The position numbers and the translations under genes are program-made. From assembly GCA_964614585.1 (NCBI GenBank), contig CAZTLW010000068.1, forward strand, positions 1 through 12,499: a stretch of DNA of 12,499 nucleotides. The letters run 5' to 3'. Numbering within the stretch: the first letter of the stretch is position 1; the number at the start of each line of letters is the position of its first letter. The DNA is from JAHEFX01 sp964614585. GTDB taxonomy: Bacteria > Actinomycetota > Acidimicrobiia > Spongiisociales > JAENVV01. The notes under the pieces are model-generated. The model saw nothing but the letters and a program-made list of their open reading frames with translations, did not search any database and was not told the origin of the DNA. This document shows positions 1-8,845 of the stretch, one piece after another.

Positions 1-468
1 GTCACCCTTCGCCGCAGCTCGCAGGTCTCCCCCGCCGAAGCCGACGTGCTGGCCCTCGTGCTCGTCGACCCGGCCGCCGGTTTCGTCGGACGCAGCCTCG
101 CCTCCTTCGTGCTGGTCGTGGGCGTGCAGGCGGTGGCGGCCCCGGCGACCTTGGCGCTCTTCGGGCCCGAGTTGCCGGGGACGTGGCCGTGGCTGCTGCC
201 GATCGGCCTGCTCGCGGCCGCCGGCATGGCCATGGTCGGCACCATCGCCGGAAGCCTCGCCCGTGGGACGCGTCTGGGCTCGGCGGTGGCGCCGCTGCTG
301 GCCATCTCACTGTCGTTCCCTCTCCTGTCCGGCGCCTCGATCGCCACCTCCGAGTTGGCCGGGGACACCGATATCCTCGCCCCCATGGCACTCCTCGCCC
401 TCGTCGACGTGCTGGTGGCGGTGGCAGGCGTGCTGACGGCCCGACCCCTGGAGGAGAGCGGCGCATGA
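1..468 (+). CDS. ccmB: CcmB-like heme exporter membrane subunit (5' truncated)
   Basis: This is the C-terminal part (155 residues visible) of an ABC-type heme exporter permease subunit. The frame is open from base 1, so the true start lies outside the window. Visible are the cytoplasmic stretch VSPAEADVLALVLVDP, which resembles the CcmB loop before a membrane helix, and then about four hydrophobic helices. In the family, CcmB pairs with the CcmA ATPase and CcmC to release holo-CcmE. The identification rests on this pattern and above all on position: ccmC, D, E, F, H and G follow directly. Its TGA stop overlaps the ATG of ccmC (ATGA), implying translational coupling. ccmA is expected just upstream, outside the window. 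Confidence 0.82.
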   Translation, partial: VTLRRSSQVSPAEADVLALVLVDPAAGFVGRSLASFVLVVGVQAVAAPATLALFGPELPGTWPWLLPIGLLAAAGMAMVGTIAGSLARGTRLGSAVAPLLAISLSFPLLSGASIATSELAGDTDILAPMALLALVDVLVAVAGVLTARPLEESGA

Positions 469-1178
469 CCGCCTCGCGCATCCTGAACTGGACCGCAGGA
501 GCCGCCATGGCGGTGGCCGCCTGGTTCGCGTTGACGGCGCCACCCGACGCCCTGCAGGGCATCTACGCCCGGGTCATCTACGTCCATGTCCCGGCGGGTT
601 GGCTGGCGTACCTCGCCTTCTTCTTCGCCCTGGTCGGCTCCATCGGCTGGCTGGTCGGCAAGCGCCGCTCGTTCGACCGATTGGCCGTCTCCTCGGTGGA
701 GATCGGCGTCTTCTTCACCGGGCTCACGATCATCACCGGGATGATCTGGGGGTACCCGGTCTGGGGGACCGCCTGGGACTGGGGCGACGCCCGGCTCATG
801 TCGGTCGCCGTGATGTTCTTCATCTACCTCGCCTACCTCGCCCTCCGCCGCACGATCGACGACGCCGACGTCCGGGCCACCCGCTCGGCGGCCCTCGGGA
901 TCGCGGCCTTCGTGATCGTCCCCCTGAGCTACTTCTCGACGATCCTGTGGCGGACCCTCCACCAGGGCATGACGTTCACGCCGGCCGGGATCAACATGGA
1001 CCCCGAGATGCTCCCGGCCTTCTTCATCAACCTCGGGGCCTTCACCCTGCTGTTCGCCGCCTTCCTCGTGTCCCGCATCCGCCTCGAGAAGGCGATGGAG
1101 ACGGCGGCGACCCGGGAGGTCACCGAACCGGCCGGGTCCGCGGTCACCCCACCCGACCTGGGTCTGATCGATGGCTGA
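465..1178 (+). CDS. ccmC: CcmC heme-handling membrane protein
   Basis: This 237-residue, six-helix membrane protein belongs to the heme-handling (HHP) family. CcmC presents heme to CcmE on the outer face of the membrane. The two expected axial-ligand histidines are present: H41 in YVHVPAGW and H166 in TLHQG. Between them is the tryptophan-rich motif, here WGTAWDWGDARL (residues 100-111). Compared with the usual WGTxWxWDARL it appears to carry one extra residue (WGDARL instead of WDARL). The start at 465 is chosen because the ATG overlaps the ccmB stop and gives the normal family length and N-terminus; an earlier in-frame ATG at 183 would only translate ccmB in another frame. The last 8 bases overlap the next small gene. 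Confidence 0.95.
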   Translation: MTASRILNWTAGAAMAVAAWFALTAPPDALQGIYARVIYVHVPAGWLAYLAFFFALVGSIGWLVGKRRSFDRLAVSSVEIGVFFTGLTIITGMIWGYPVWGTAWDWGDARLMSVAVMFFIYLAYLALRRTIDDADVRATRSAALGIAAFVIVPLSYFSTILWRTLHQGMTFTPAGINMDPEMLPAFFINLGAFTLLFAAFLVSRIRLEKAMETAATREVTEPAGSAVTPPDLGLIDG

Positions 1179-1278
1179 GTTCTGGGTCGCCTTCGCTTTC
1201 ATCGCCACCTACGGCGTGATCATCGGCTACGCCCTGTCCCTCCGTATCCGGCGCCGCCGCCTCGGCGAGGTCGACTGA
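1171..1278 (+). CDS. ccmD: CcmD-like small membrane protein
   Basis: This 35-residue open frame begins MAEFWVAFAF, has one membrane helix (about residues 4-24) and ends in a basic tail RIRRRRLGEVD. The layout (aromatic N-terminus, single helix, arginine-rich cytoplasmic end) and the place between ccmC and ccmE are those of CcmD, which stabilises the CcmABC-CcmE complex. It overlaps the end of ccmC by 8 bases, and its TGA shares one base with the ccmE ATG (TGATG), so it is almost certainly translated. CcmD proteins are too short and divergent to call by sequence alone; context carries the assignment. Confidence 0.8.
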   Translation: MAEFWVAFAFIATYGVIIGYALSLRIRRRRLGEVD

Positions 1279-1711
1279 TGGACCGCCGCTGGTTCCTCGC
1301 CATCTCGGGCACCATCGCCGGGGTGCTCGGCGTCCTCCTCTTCGCCAACCTGCTCGGGGCGAACACGGTCTACTACCTCGAGCCCCGCGAGGCCCTCGCC
1401 CAGCGCTCGGAGCTGCCGGACGGCGAGTCCTTCCGACTCGGCGGCGTCGTGGTGGAAGGGTCGGTCGTCGCCGCCGGAGACGACATCACCTTCACGGTCA
1501 CCGACTTCGCCGAGGAGATCACGGTCCACACCGACGCCACCCCACCCGAGCTCTTCACCGAGGGCGTGCCGGTGATCCTCGACGGGAGCTTCTCCGGTGA
1601 CGCCTTCGTGGCCGAGGAGATCCTCCTGCGCCACGAGGAGAACTACGAGACCCCCGAGGACGGCGAGGAGTACGACGTGGAGTACGAGGCGCCGCCGGAG
1701 GCCCAGGGATC

Positions 1712-1715
<4 letters not shown>
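1278..1715 (+). CDS. ccmE: CcmE periplasmic heme chaperone
   Basis: This 145-residue protein has an N-terminal signal-anchor helix (about residues 4-24), an OB-fold domain and an acidic flexible tail. CcmE receives heme from CcmC, binds it covalently and passes it to CcmF. The heme-binding signature is present as LRHEENY: H119 is the covalent attachment histidine and Y123 the axial tyrosine (HxxxY). This is therefore the classical histidine form and not the cysteine variant (CxxxY) found in some archaea and Gram-positives. The FRLGGVVVEGSV segment matches the conserved OB-fold strand. The start overlaps the ccmD stop, and the stop overlaps the GTG of ccmF (GTGA). Confidence 0.95.
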
Positions 1716-3699
<1,984 letters not shown>

Positions 3700-3703
<4 letters not shown>

Positions 3704-4740
3704 GCCGGGCCATCCAGTGGACGGTGATGGCGGTGTTGGCCTCGGTCGTGGTCGTCGGAGTGGTCCTCGGCGGCGACGGCGGCGACCCGGCGATCGCGGT
3801 CGCCGAGCGACTGGCCTGCCCGGTGTGTGACGGGGAGTCGGTGGCGGCATCGCAGACCGAGGTCGCCCGCTCCATGCTCACCCGCATCCGCGCCCTCGAG
3901 GCCGAGGGACTGTCACAGGCGGAGATCCTCGACTGGTTCGAGGCCCGCTACGGCCCCGAGATCGTGCTCGATCCACCGCTCGACCTCGGCGGCATCCTGC
4001 TCTGGGCCATCCCGGCGCTGGCCGCCGCCGGCGGCATCGCAGTCGTGCTCCGCCTGCGGGCCCGCTCGACCGATTCGGTGGCGGTCGGCGCCGACGCCGC
4101 CGAACCACCCGAACCATCGACAACCACCGAACCGACGTCCGACACCCGACGACTCGACGGCCGGGCGGTCGCCGGCCTGGCCATCGTCGCCGTCGGCCTC
4201 GTGGCGGCCGCCTTCGCGATCGGCTCGTTCCTCGAGCCCCGAGCCGCCGGCACCCCGATCTCGGGCGACATCATCGCCCCGACCAACCTCGAGTCGATCT
4301 CCGACGAGACCCTCGCCGCCACGATCGCCTCGTTCGCCGACGACCCCGCGGTCCCGTCCGAGCAGCTCAACGGCATGCGCCTCGCCCTCGCCGAGCGCTA
4401 CTTCGAGGCGGGTGACTTCCGCTCGGCCACCACGGTCTTCCAGGACGTGCTCGCCGGTGAGCCCACCGCGCCCCAGGCCTCGGAGGCACTCGGCCGACTC
4501 GGGTGGGTGCTGTGGGTGAACGGTGAGCCCGACGCGGCCGAGGCTGCCCTGGGCCAGGCGATCGACACGTTCGACGGCAACGGGGAGGCCCGCTACTTCC
4601 TCGCCATGATCCTGCTCGACCTCGAACGGGGCTCCGAGGCCGTCCCACTGCTGGAGGCCCTCGCCGCCGACCCCAGCGTCCCCGGTGAGTTGCAGCCCGA
4701 GATCGAGGCGATGCTGGAAGCGGCCCGGGCGGCGGCGTGA
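3700..4740 (+). CDS. ccmH: CcmH-CcmI fusion: thiol-redox domain plus TPR domain
   Basis: This 346-residue protein starts with a membrane helix (about residues 8-24). The CcmH/CycL domain follows, with redox motif LACPVC (C40, C43) and the helical stretch SQTEVARSMLTRI, then a second helix (about 97-117). After an acidic, threonine-rich linker (121-150) comes a third helix (156-176), and then a TPR-like region (about 220-345; for example RLALAERYFEAGDFRSA). CcmH reduces apocytochrome or CcmG disulfides; the TPR part resembles CcmI (CycH), which holds apocytochrome c for CcmF. Here both are in one chain, as in E. coli CcmH, which also carries a CcmI-like part. The GTG start at 3700 overlaps the ccmF stop; the in-frame ATG at 3601 lies inside ccmF and is rejected. 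Confidence 0.9.
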
Positions 4741-5293
4741 CCACCAAGCGGCTGGCCTGGGCGGGAATCGCCGTCGTGGTCGTCCTCGCCGCCTTCTTCG
4801 CCGGTCGCCTCGACCTGATCGAGACGGTGCCCACCTCGCCGCTCATCGGCTCGACGGCACCCGACCTCGAACTGCCGTTCCTCGAGTCCGACGGCACCGC
4901 CCCGATCTTCGACGGCGAGGCCGAGGTCACGGTCGTGAGCTTCTGGGCGTCATGGTGTCCCCCGTGTCGGGCCGAGCACCCCGACCTCGTGCGGGCGGCC
5001 GACGTCCTCGGCCCCGACGGCGTCCGGTTCGTCGCCGTCGACACCCGGGATCGGGTCGACGACGCCATCGAGTTCCTCGACACCTACGGGCGCTCGGACC
5101 ACCAGGACGTCGTGGTGGACGCCGACGACCTCGCCAACATCGAGTTCGGCGTCTGGGGCCTGCCCGAGACGTTCTTCCTCGACCGCGACGGGGTCATCGT
5201 CGGCAAGGTCGCCGGCGGCGTCGACTTCGTGACGGTGCTCGACCTCGTCGAGCAGACGCGGACCGGCACCGAGTTCGGCGAACGGTCGACCGG
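4737..5293 (+). CDS. ccmG: CcmG/DsbE thioredoxin-like protein (3' end in gap)
   Basis: This is a membrane-anchored thioredoxin-fold reductase (TlpA/DsbE/CcmG family) that keeps apocytochrome c cysteines reduced on the outer side of the membrane. An N-terminal anchor helix spans about residues 7-23. The fold begins near SPLIGSTAPDLELP, the active site is FWASWCPPC (C74, C77), and the cis-proline loop is WGLPETFFLD (P143). There are 185 readable codons before the N run. Most family members have about 170-190 residues, so probably only a few C-terminal residues are lost. The GTG start overlaps the preceding stop (GTGA). It is the last readable gene of the ccm operon; whether further genes followed is hidden by the gap. 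Confidence 0.93.
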
Positions 5294-5393
5294 NNNNNNN
5301 NNNNNNNNNNNNNNNNNNNNNNNNNNNNNNNNNNNNNNNNNNNNNNNNNNNNNNNNNNNNNNNNNNNNNNNNNNNNNNNNNNNNNNNNNNNNN
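5294..5393. other. Assembly gap of exactly 100 N
   Basis: One hundred consecutive undetermined bases. A run of exactly 100 is the usual placeholder for a scaffold join of unknown length, so the real distance is not known. Both neighbours, ccmG from the left and the YbaY-like gene from the right, run into it convergently. Reading frames that appear to cross the gap are meaningless. Confidence 0.98.
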
Positions 5394-5713
5394 CGCACCA
5401 CGAGGTGCACCTCGGTCGGCGCGCCCCGGGTGATCACCGGGGTGACCGTGTCGGTCGTCCACCGAAGCGCGCCGCCCACCGTGATGGTGGCCCGGATCGT
5501 GTAGGTGAGGCGCTCCGATACCTCGGCCGGGTCGTAGGCGACGTCGAAGGGCACCGGGACGTTGCCCGGGTCGGCGATCACCTGCCGACCGATCACCCGC
5601 TCGGGGGCGTCGGCCCGTGAGGTGTCCGCCACCGTGACGGTGACCACCGCACCCGCCGGCATCGCGATCCGCTCTCGGTAGGCGACACTGCCCCGTACCG
5701 AGCCAATGGCCAT
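5394..5713 (-). CDS. YbaY-family (PF09619-type) protein, 3' truncated by gap
   Basis: 106 N-terminal codons are readable; the C-terminus is lost in the gap. The segments VRGSVAYRERIAMPAGAVV, SRADAPERVIGRQVI and VPVPFDVAYDP, followed by YTIRATITVGGALRWTTDT, follow the usual pattern of the YbaY/YscW-like beta-sandwich domain. This is often found in small lipoproteins of unknown role. No signal peptide or lipobox is visible with this ATG, so the domain may be cytoplasmic, or the true start may be an upstream non-ATG codon inside the end of cbiO. The start lies 5 bases after the cbiO stop, so it is probably co-transcribed with the metal transporter. No specific function can be assigned. Confidence 0.75.
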
Positions 5714-5718
5714 GCCGA

Positions 5719-6423
5719 TCAGGCCAGTCCCACGCCGGCCAGCCAGCCCTCGTCAGCCAGCACCTCGTCGATCGGCCCGTCGGCCACGACCCGGCCCTCG
5801 TCGAGGATGACCGCCCGACCACAGAGCCGGCGGGCGAACCCGAGGTCGTGGGTGACGAGCAGCAGCGCCTCCCCGAGGCCGGCGAGCAGCAGTTCGAGGT
5901 CCCGGCGACCGGCCGGGTCGAGCCCCGACGTCGGCTCGTCGAGGATGATGAGGGAGGGCTCCATCGCCAACACGCCGGCGATCGCCACCCGTCGACGCTC
6001 GCCACCGCTCAGGTGATGTGGCGCCTTGCCGACCAGGTGGTCGGCGCCGACCGACGCCAGTGCCGCCAGGGCCCGGGCCTCCAGCTCGTCGCCCTCGAGC
6101 CCGAGGTTGGCCGGCCCGAAGGCGACGTCCTCCAGCACCGTGGGCATGAAGAGCTGGTCGTCGGCATCCTGGAACACGAGCCCGATGCCCCGCCGCAGCT
6201 CGCGGGCGTTCTCCTCGGTGTAGGCCTCGCCCCCGACCAGGACCTGGCCCGAGGTGGGATCGAGCAGACCCAGCAGGTGATGGACGAACGTCGTCTTCCC
6301 TGCGCCGTTGCGACCGAGGAGCGCCACCCGCTCACCGGGATCGATGGCGACGTCCACGCCGGCGAGGGCGACCTCGCCGCCGGGCCACACGTGGCGGAGC
6401 GCCTCGGTGCTGACGATGCTCAT
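5719..6423 (-). CDS. cbiO: ECF-type Co/Ni transporter ATPase CbiO
   Basis: This 234-residue ABC ATPase energises the CbiMNQO-type metal importer. Visible are the Walker A motif GRNGAGKTT (about 38-46), Q-loop GLVFQDADDQLF (about 81-92), signature LSGGERRR (about 138-145), Walker B LIILDEP (about 158-164), D-loop SGLDP and switch histidine LVTHD. The FQDADDQLF form of the Q-loop region is typical of ECF/CbiO ATPases. The ATG at 6423 overlaps the cbiQ stop by 4 bases; a longer frame upstream only shadows cbiQ. A single ATPase implies a homodimer with CbiQ. Cobalt and nickel members cannot be told apart from this subunit. Confidence 0.95.
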   Translation of the reverse strand: MSIVSTEALRHVWPGGEVALAGVDVAIDPGERVALLGRNGAGKTTFVHHLLGLLDPTSGQVLVGGEAYTEENARELRRGIGLVFQDADDQLFMPTVLEDVAFGPANLGLEGDELEARALAALASVGADHLVGKAPHHLSGGERRRVAIAGVLAMEPSLIILDEPTSGLDPAGRRDLELLLAGLGEALLLVTHDLGFARRLCGRAVILDEGRVVADGPIDEVLADEGWLAGVGLA

Positions 6424-7187
6424 GACCCCACCGTACGGGTCAGGACGGCCACCCCGATGGCGATGGCGGCCGGCGACGCCCCCACCGCCCAATCGGCTGC
6501 CCGGGCGCTCGGGGGGAAGAGGGTCGGCATGACGCCGTCGTAGCCGCGGGCGACCATGGCCTGGTGGACCCGCTCGCCCCGCTCGTAGGCCCGCACGAGC
6601 AGAGCGCCGGCCATCGAGCCGGCCGCCCGCAACGACCGCCGGGCCCTGGGATGCCAGCCGCGGGCGGCCATGGCCGTGCGCATCCGCCCGGCCTCGTCGA
6701 AGACCACCTCGAGGTAGCGGATCATGAACCCGGCGATGGCCACGAGTGCCGCAGGGGCCCGCAGCCGGGACATCCCCGCCAGCACGTCCGCCACCGGCGT
6801 CGTGGCGATCAGCAGCACGGCGGTGGCGGTCCCGAGGGTCGCCCGGGCGAGGATCGACCAAGCCCCCCAGATCCCCTCGATCGACAACTCGAACGGTCCC
6901 ACGGCCACCCGGGGCCCCTCCCCCACGAACGGCAGGAAGAGGGCGAAGAGGATGAAGGGGATCTCGACGACCATCCGCGACGCCATGAACAGCGGCGGGA
7001 TCCGGGCGGCCACCGCCACCCCGATCACGACGAGCGCATAGGCCCCGAAGGCCCAGAACGCCTCTCGGGGGTTGGCGTCGCCGCCGACCATGAACCCGAA
7101 GGCCGCCACCACCTTGACGTGGGGCGCGAGGTCGTAGGGGCGGCCGTGTCCGTGGAGGGTGAGGGCGTGGGTGTGGAATCGGCTCAC
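6420..7187 (-). CDS. cbiQ: ECF-type Co/Ni transporter transmembrane coupling protein CbiQ
   Basis: This 255-residue membrane protein is the EcfT-like coupling subunit that links the ATPase to the substrate-binding membrane unit. The two conserved Ala-Arg-Gly coupling motifs are present, as AMAARGWHPRARR and AMVARGYDG in the C-terminal half; these helices contact the CbiO grooves. Several hydrophobic helices lie in the N-terminal two thirds. The GTG start overlaps the cbiM stop (GTGA), and its own stop overlaps the cbiO ATG, giving a continuous M-Q-O order. Confidence 0.93.
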   Translation of the reverse strand: MSRFHTHALTLHGHGRPYDLAPHVKVVAAFGFMVGGDANPREAFWAFGAYALVVIGVAVAARIPPLFMASRMVVEIPFILFALFLPFVGEGPRVAVGPFELSIEGIWGAWSILARATLGTATAVLLIATTPVADVLAGMSRLRAPAALVAIAGFMIRYLEVVFDEAGRMRTAMAARGWHPRARRSLRAAGSMAGALLVRAYERGERVHQAMVARGYDGVMPTLFPPSARAADWAVGASPAAIAIGVAVLTRTVGS

Positions 7188-8149
7188 GCGTCGGAGGTGC
7201 GCCGCCCCCGCACGTACCAGGTGATGGCGGCCATCACCGCCAGGGTGATGACGATGCCGAGGAGGCCGGCGAGCGCCACCGACAGGCCCGTCTCACCGAG
7301 CGCCGCCACCGTGTAGTCGGCGACCGGCGAGTCGGCCACCGCCGAGTCCATGGCGGTGGTGTCGAAGCCGAGTTCCTCGGCGACCGACTCGAGGCCGTCG
7401 GGGTTCGCCGAGGCGAACGGGGCCACGACGAGGAGCAGCACGGCGATGACCATCCCCACCCCCACCGCCGCTCGCTCACTCCGGGTCCGCTCCCGCCCGG
7501 ATCCGAGGTCCTCGGCCCCGGCCACCAGGTCCGCCCGGTAGGCGAGCAGGCCGCCCACCACCGCGGTGGTGATCAATGCCTCACCGATGCCGATGAGGAC
7601 GTGGACGCCGAGCATGGCCACCGTGAGCGCTCCCAACGGGGCCCCACCCTCGCCACCGAGGGCGTAGAGGATCACGAAGGCCATCGCGGAGGCGGGTACC
7701 GAGAGGAGGGCGGCCACGAACGAAGCCACGAGCACCCAGGTCCGGTTGGCGGGTGTGATGGATCGCACGGCCCGGAAGACGGCCCACCCGACCAGCGCCG
7801 GCACGATCGCGATGAGGAGGACGTTGGCCCCCATGACGATCAGTCCCCCGTCGGCGAAGACGATCGCCTGGACGATCACGACCACCGAGACGACGAGGAG
7901 CCCCATCCAAGGTCCGAGCACGATGGCGGCCAGTGCCCCACCGAGCAGGTGGCCGGAGGTGCCGGCGACGACCGGGAAGTTGAGCATCTGCAGGACGAAG
8001 ATGCCCGCCGCCATGAGCCCCGCCAGCGGTAGGCGCTTGTCGGCGAGGTGGGCGCGGGTCTGGCGCAGGGCGGCGGCTATGCCACCGGCCGAGACGATCG
8101 CCGCTCCGGCCGAGACCGTGCCGGTCAGGAATCCATCGGGTACGTGCAT
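7184..8149 (-). CDS. cbiM: CbiM-CbiN fusion, Co/Ni-binding membrane subunit
   Basis: This 321-residue protein combines the substrate-specific unit CbiM (about residues 1-210) with a C-terminal CbiN/PDGLE-type domain (about 228-314). The N-terminus MHVPDGF carries His2, which in CbiM/NikM proteins helps coordinate the metal. H67 in GTSGHLLGG and NFPVVAGTS are also conserved family segments. The second part has two membrane helices flanking an extracytoplasmic loop that begins NPDGLESVAEELGF. Separate CbiN proteins are replaced here by this fused domain. The ATG at 8149 is fixed by the MHVPDG motif. A palindrome (8167-8189) lies 17 bases upstream. Cobalt or nickel is the expected cargo; the sequence does not decide which. 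Confidence 0.94.
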   Translation of the reverse strand: MHVPDGFLTGTVSAGAAIVSAGGIAAALRQTRAHLADKRLPLAGLMAAGIFVLQMLNFPVVAGTSGHLLGGALAAIVLGPWMGLLVVSVVVIVQAIVFADGGLIVMGANVLLIAIVPALVGWAVFRAVRSITPANRTWVLVASFVAALLSVPASAMAFVILYALGGEGGAPLGALTVAMLGVHVLIGIGEALITTAVVGGLLAYRADLVAGAEDLGSGRERTRSERAAVGVGMVIAVLLLVVAPFASANPDGLESVAEELGFDTTAMDSAVADSPVADYTVAALGETGLSVALAGLLGIVITLAVMAAITWYVRGRRTSDA

Positions 8150-8166
8150 GGCGGTGATGCTAGCCG

Positions 8167-8189
8167 CAGATGCAACCTCGTCGCATCTG
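8167..8189. promoter_or_regulatory. Putative Fur-family operator upstream of cbiM
   Basis: A 23-bp inverted repeat centred on 8178, with half-sites CAGATGCaAC and GTcGCATCTG around a 3-base centre. Nine of eleven base pairs match. It lies in the only non-coding space (42 bp) between the thioredoxin-like gene and cbiM, 17 bp before the cbiM start. Fur, Zur and Nur proteins bind palindromes of about this size, and a Fur-family regulator is encoded at 8842-9297 on the same strand. Binding by that regulator is inferred from proximity. No cobalamin riboswitch could fit in this space. Confidence 0.6.
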
Positions 8190-8191
8190 GT

Positions 8192-8845
8192 TCAGCCGCC
8201 GCCGTTGGAGGCCTCGATGAGGGCGTCGAGCCGGGCCCGGATCTGGTCCTCGCCGACCGCGCCCGGCCATCGCTGGACGATGACGTCGTCGCCGGTGATG
8301 AGGACCGTCTCCGGCTGGTACGGCACGCCCCACGCCTGGAAGAACTCACCGGAGCCGTCGAGACCCCAACTCACCTGTCCGGATCGGAGCAGGTCCTCGG
8401 CCCTGGCACGCGTGGCCTCCTCGCTGGCCTTCCAGGCCACGGACAGGAACCGGACCCGACCCTCGTAGTCGGGGGCGACTTGGTCGACGACGGGCAACTC
8501 CCGTCGACAGGTCGGTCACCACTCCGCCCAGAACATGAGGTAGACCGGCAGGACCTCCTGGGAGAGCAGCACGTCGTCACCGTCGGCAACCGGCACCAGC
8601 GCGTCCGGAGCGGGCGGGCCGTCGAAGCCCGAAACCGGGGGTTCGGCCGGGGCCTCGGTGCCCTCCGTCGTGCCGGACGGCTCCGTCGTTCCGGTTCCGT
8701 CGCCGTCCTCGGTCGACGGTTGGGTGGAGGCAGGGGCCTCGGTGGTCGTCGTGGTATCGGCGGCGTCGCCGTCGGCGCCTGCGTCGCCGCCGCAGGCGGC
8801 CGCCACGAGGGCGAGGACGAGCAGCAGGGCGACGAGTCGGCTCAC
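8192..8845 (-). CDS. Thioredoxin-fold lipoprotein, probable selenoprotein (UxxC active site, in-frame TGA)
   Basis: A 217-residue protein if the TGA at 8516-8518 is read as selenocysteine. It starts with a lipoprotein signal (residues 1-17, ALVAAAC, Cys18) and a disordered Thr/Glu/Asp/Pro-rich linker (about 19-80). A thioredoxin-like domain follows: strand LPVYLMFWAEW, then the TGA as residue 110, then PTC(113)RRELPVVDQ, and a likely cis-proline loop WGVPYQPETVLI (P178). The TGA stands exactly where TlpA/thioredoxin proteins have the first catalytic cysteine (WCxxC). Both halves are in the same frame with no other stop. A SECIS-like hairpin follows at 8488-8506. The expected role is extracytoplasmic thiol-disulfide or peroxide redox chemistry. 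The GTG start overlaps the fur stop (GTGA). Alternatives are a TGC/TGT-to-TGA base error or a nonsense mutation. Confidence 0.82.
8488..8506 (-). promoter_or_regulatory. Candidate bacterial SECIS hairpin
   Basis: On the mRNA strand, 9 bases after the TGA codon, CGACGGG pairs perfectly with CCCGUCG (7 bp, mostly G-C) around the loop AGUUG. The UGA-to-loop distance is 16 bases, and the second loop base is G followed by U. Published bacterial SECIS models ask for a short stem-loop with the apical loop about 16-37 bases after UGA and a G among the first loop bases; E. coli fdhF has a closely similar geometry. In bacteria SelB binds such a loop and delivers Sec-tRNA. Hairpins are common in GC-rich DNA, so the position relative to the TGA is the main support. 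Confidence 0.65.

Noticed and set aside
183..464. N-terminal extension of ccmC by 94 codons from the ATG at 183
   Set aside because: It lies in another frame of ccmB, is Arg/Gly/Pro-rich, and CcmC homologs start at the MTASRILNW position, where the ATG overlaps the ccmB stop.
5084..5504. Reading frames that cross the N run and join ccmG to bases right of the gap
   Set aside because: The N run has unknown true length, so frames across it are arbitrary; the two sides carry convergent genes on opposite strands.
8150..8191. Cobalamin riboswitch upstream of cbiM
   Set aside because: The spacer is only 42 bases, far too short for a B12 aptamer, and the B12-box sequence is absent; a protein operator fits better.
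8192..8515. Two separate genes, or a pseudogene, at the thioredoxin-like locus
   Set aside because: The only lesion is one TGA at the catalytic cysteine position. No frameshift or other decay is present and a SECIS-like hairpin follows, so a selenoprotein explains the data better, although a base error is not excluded.
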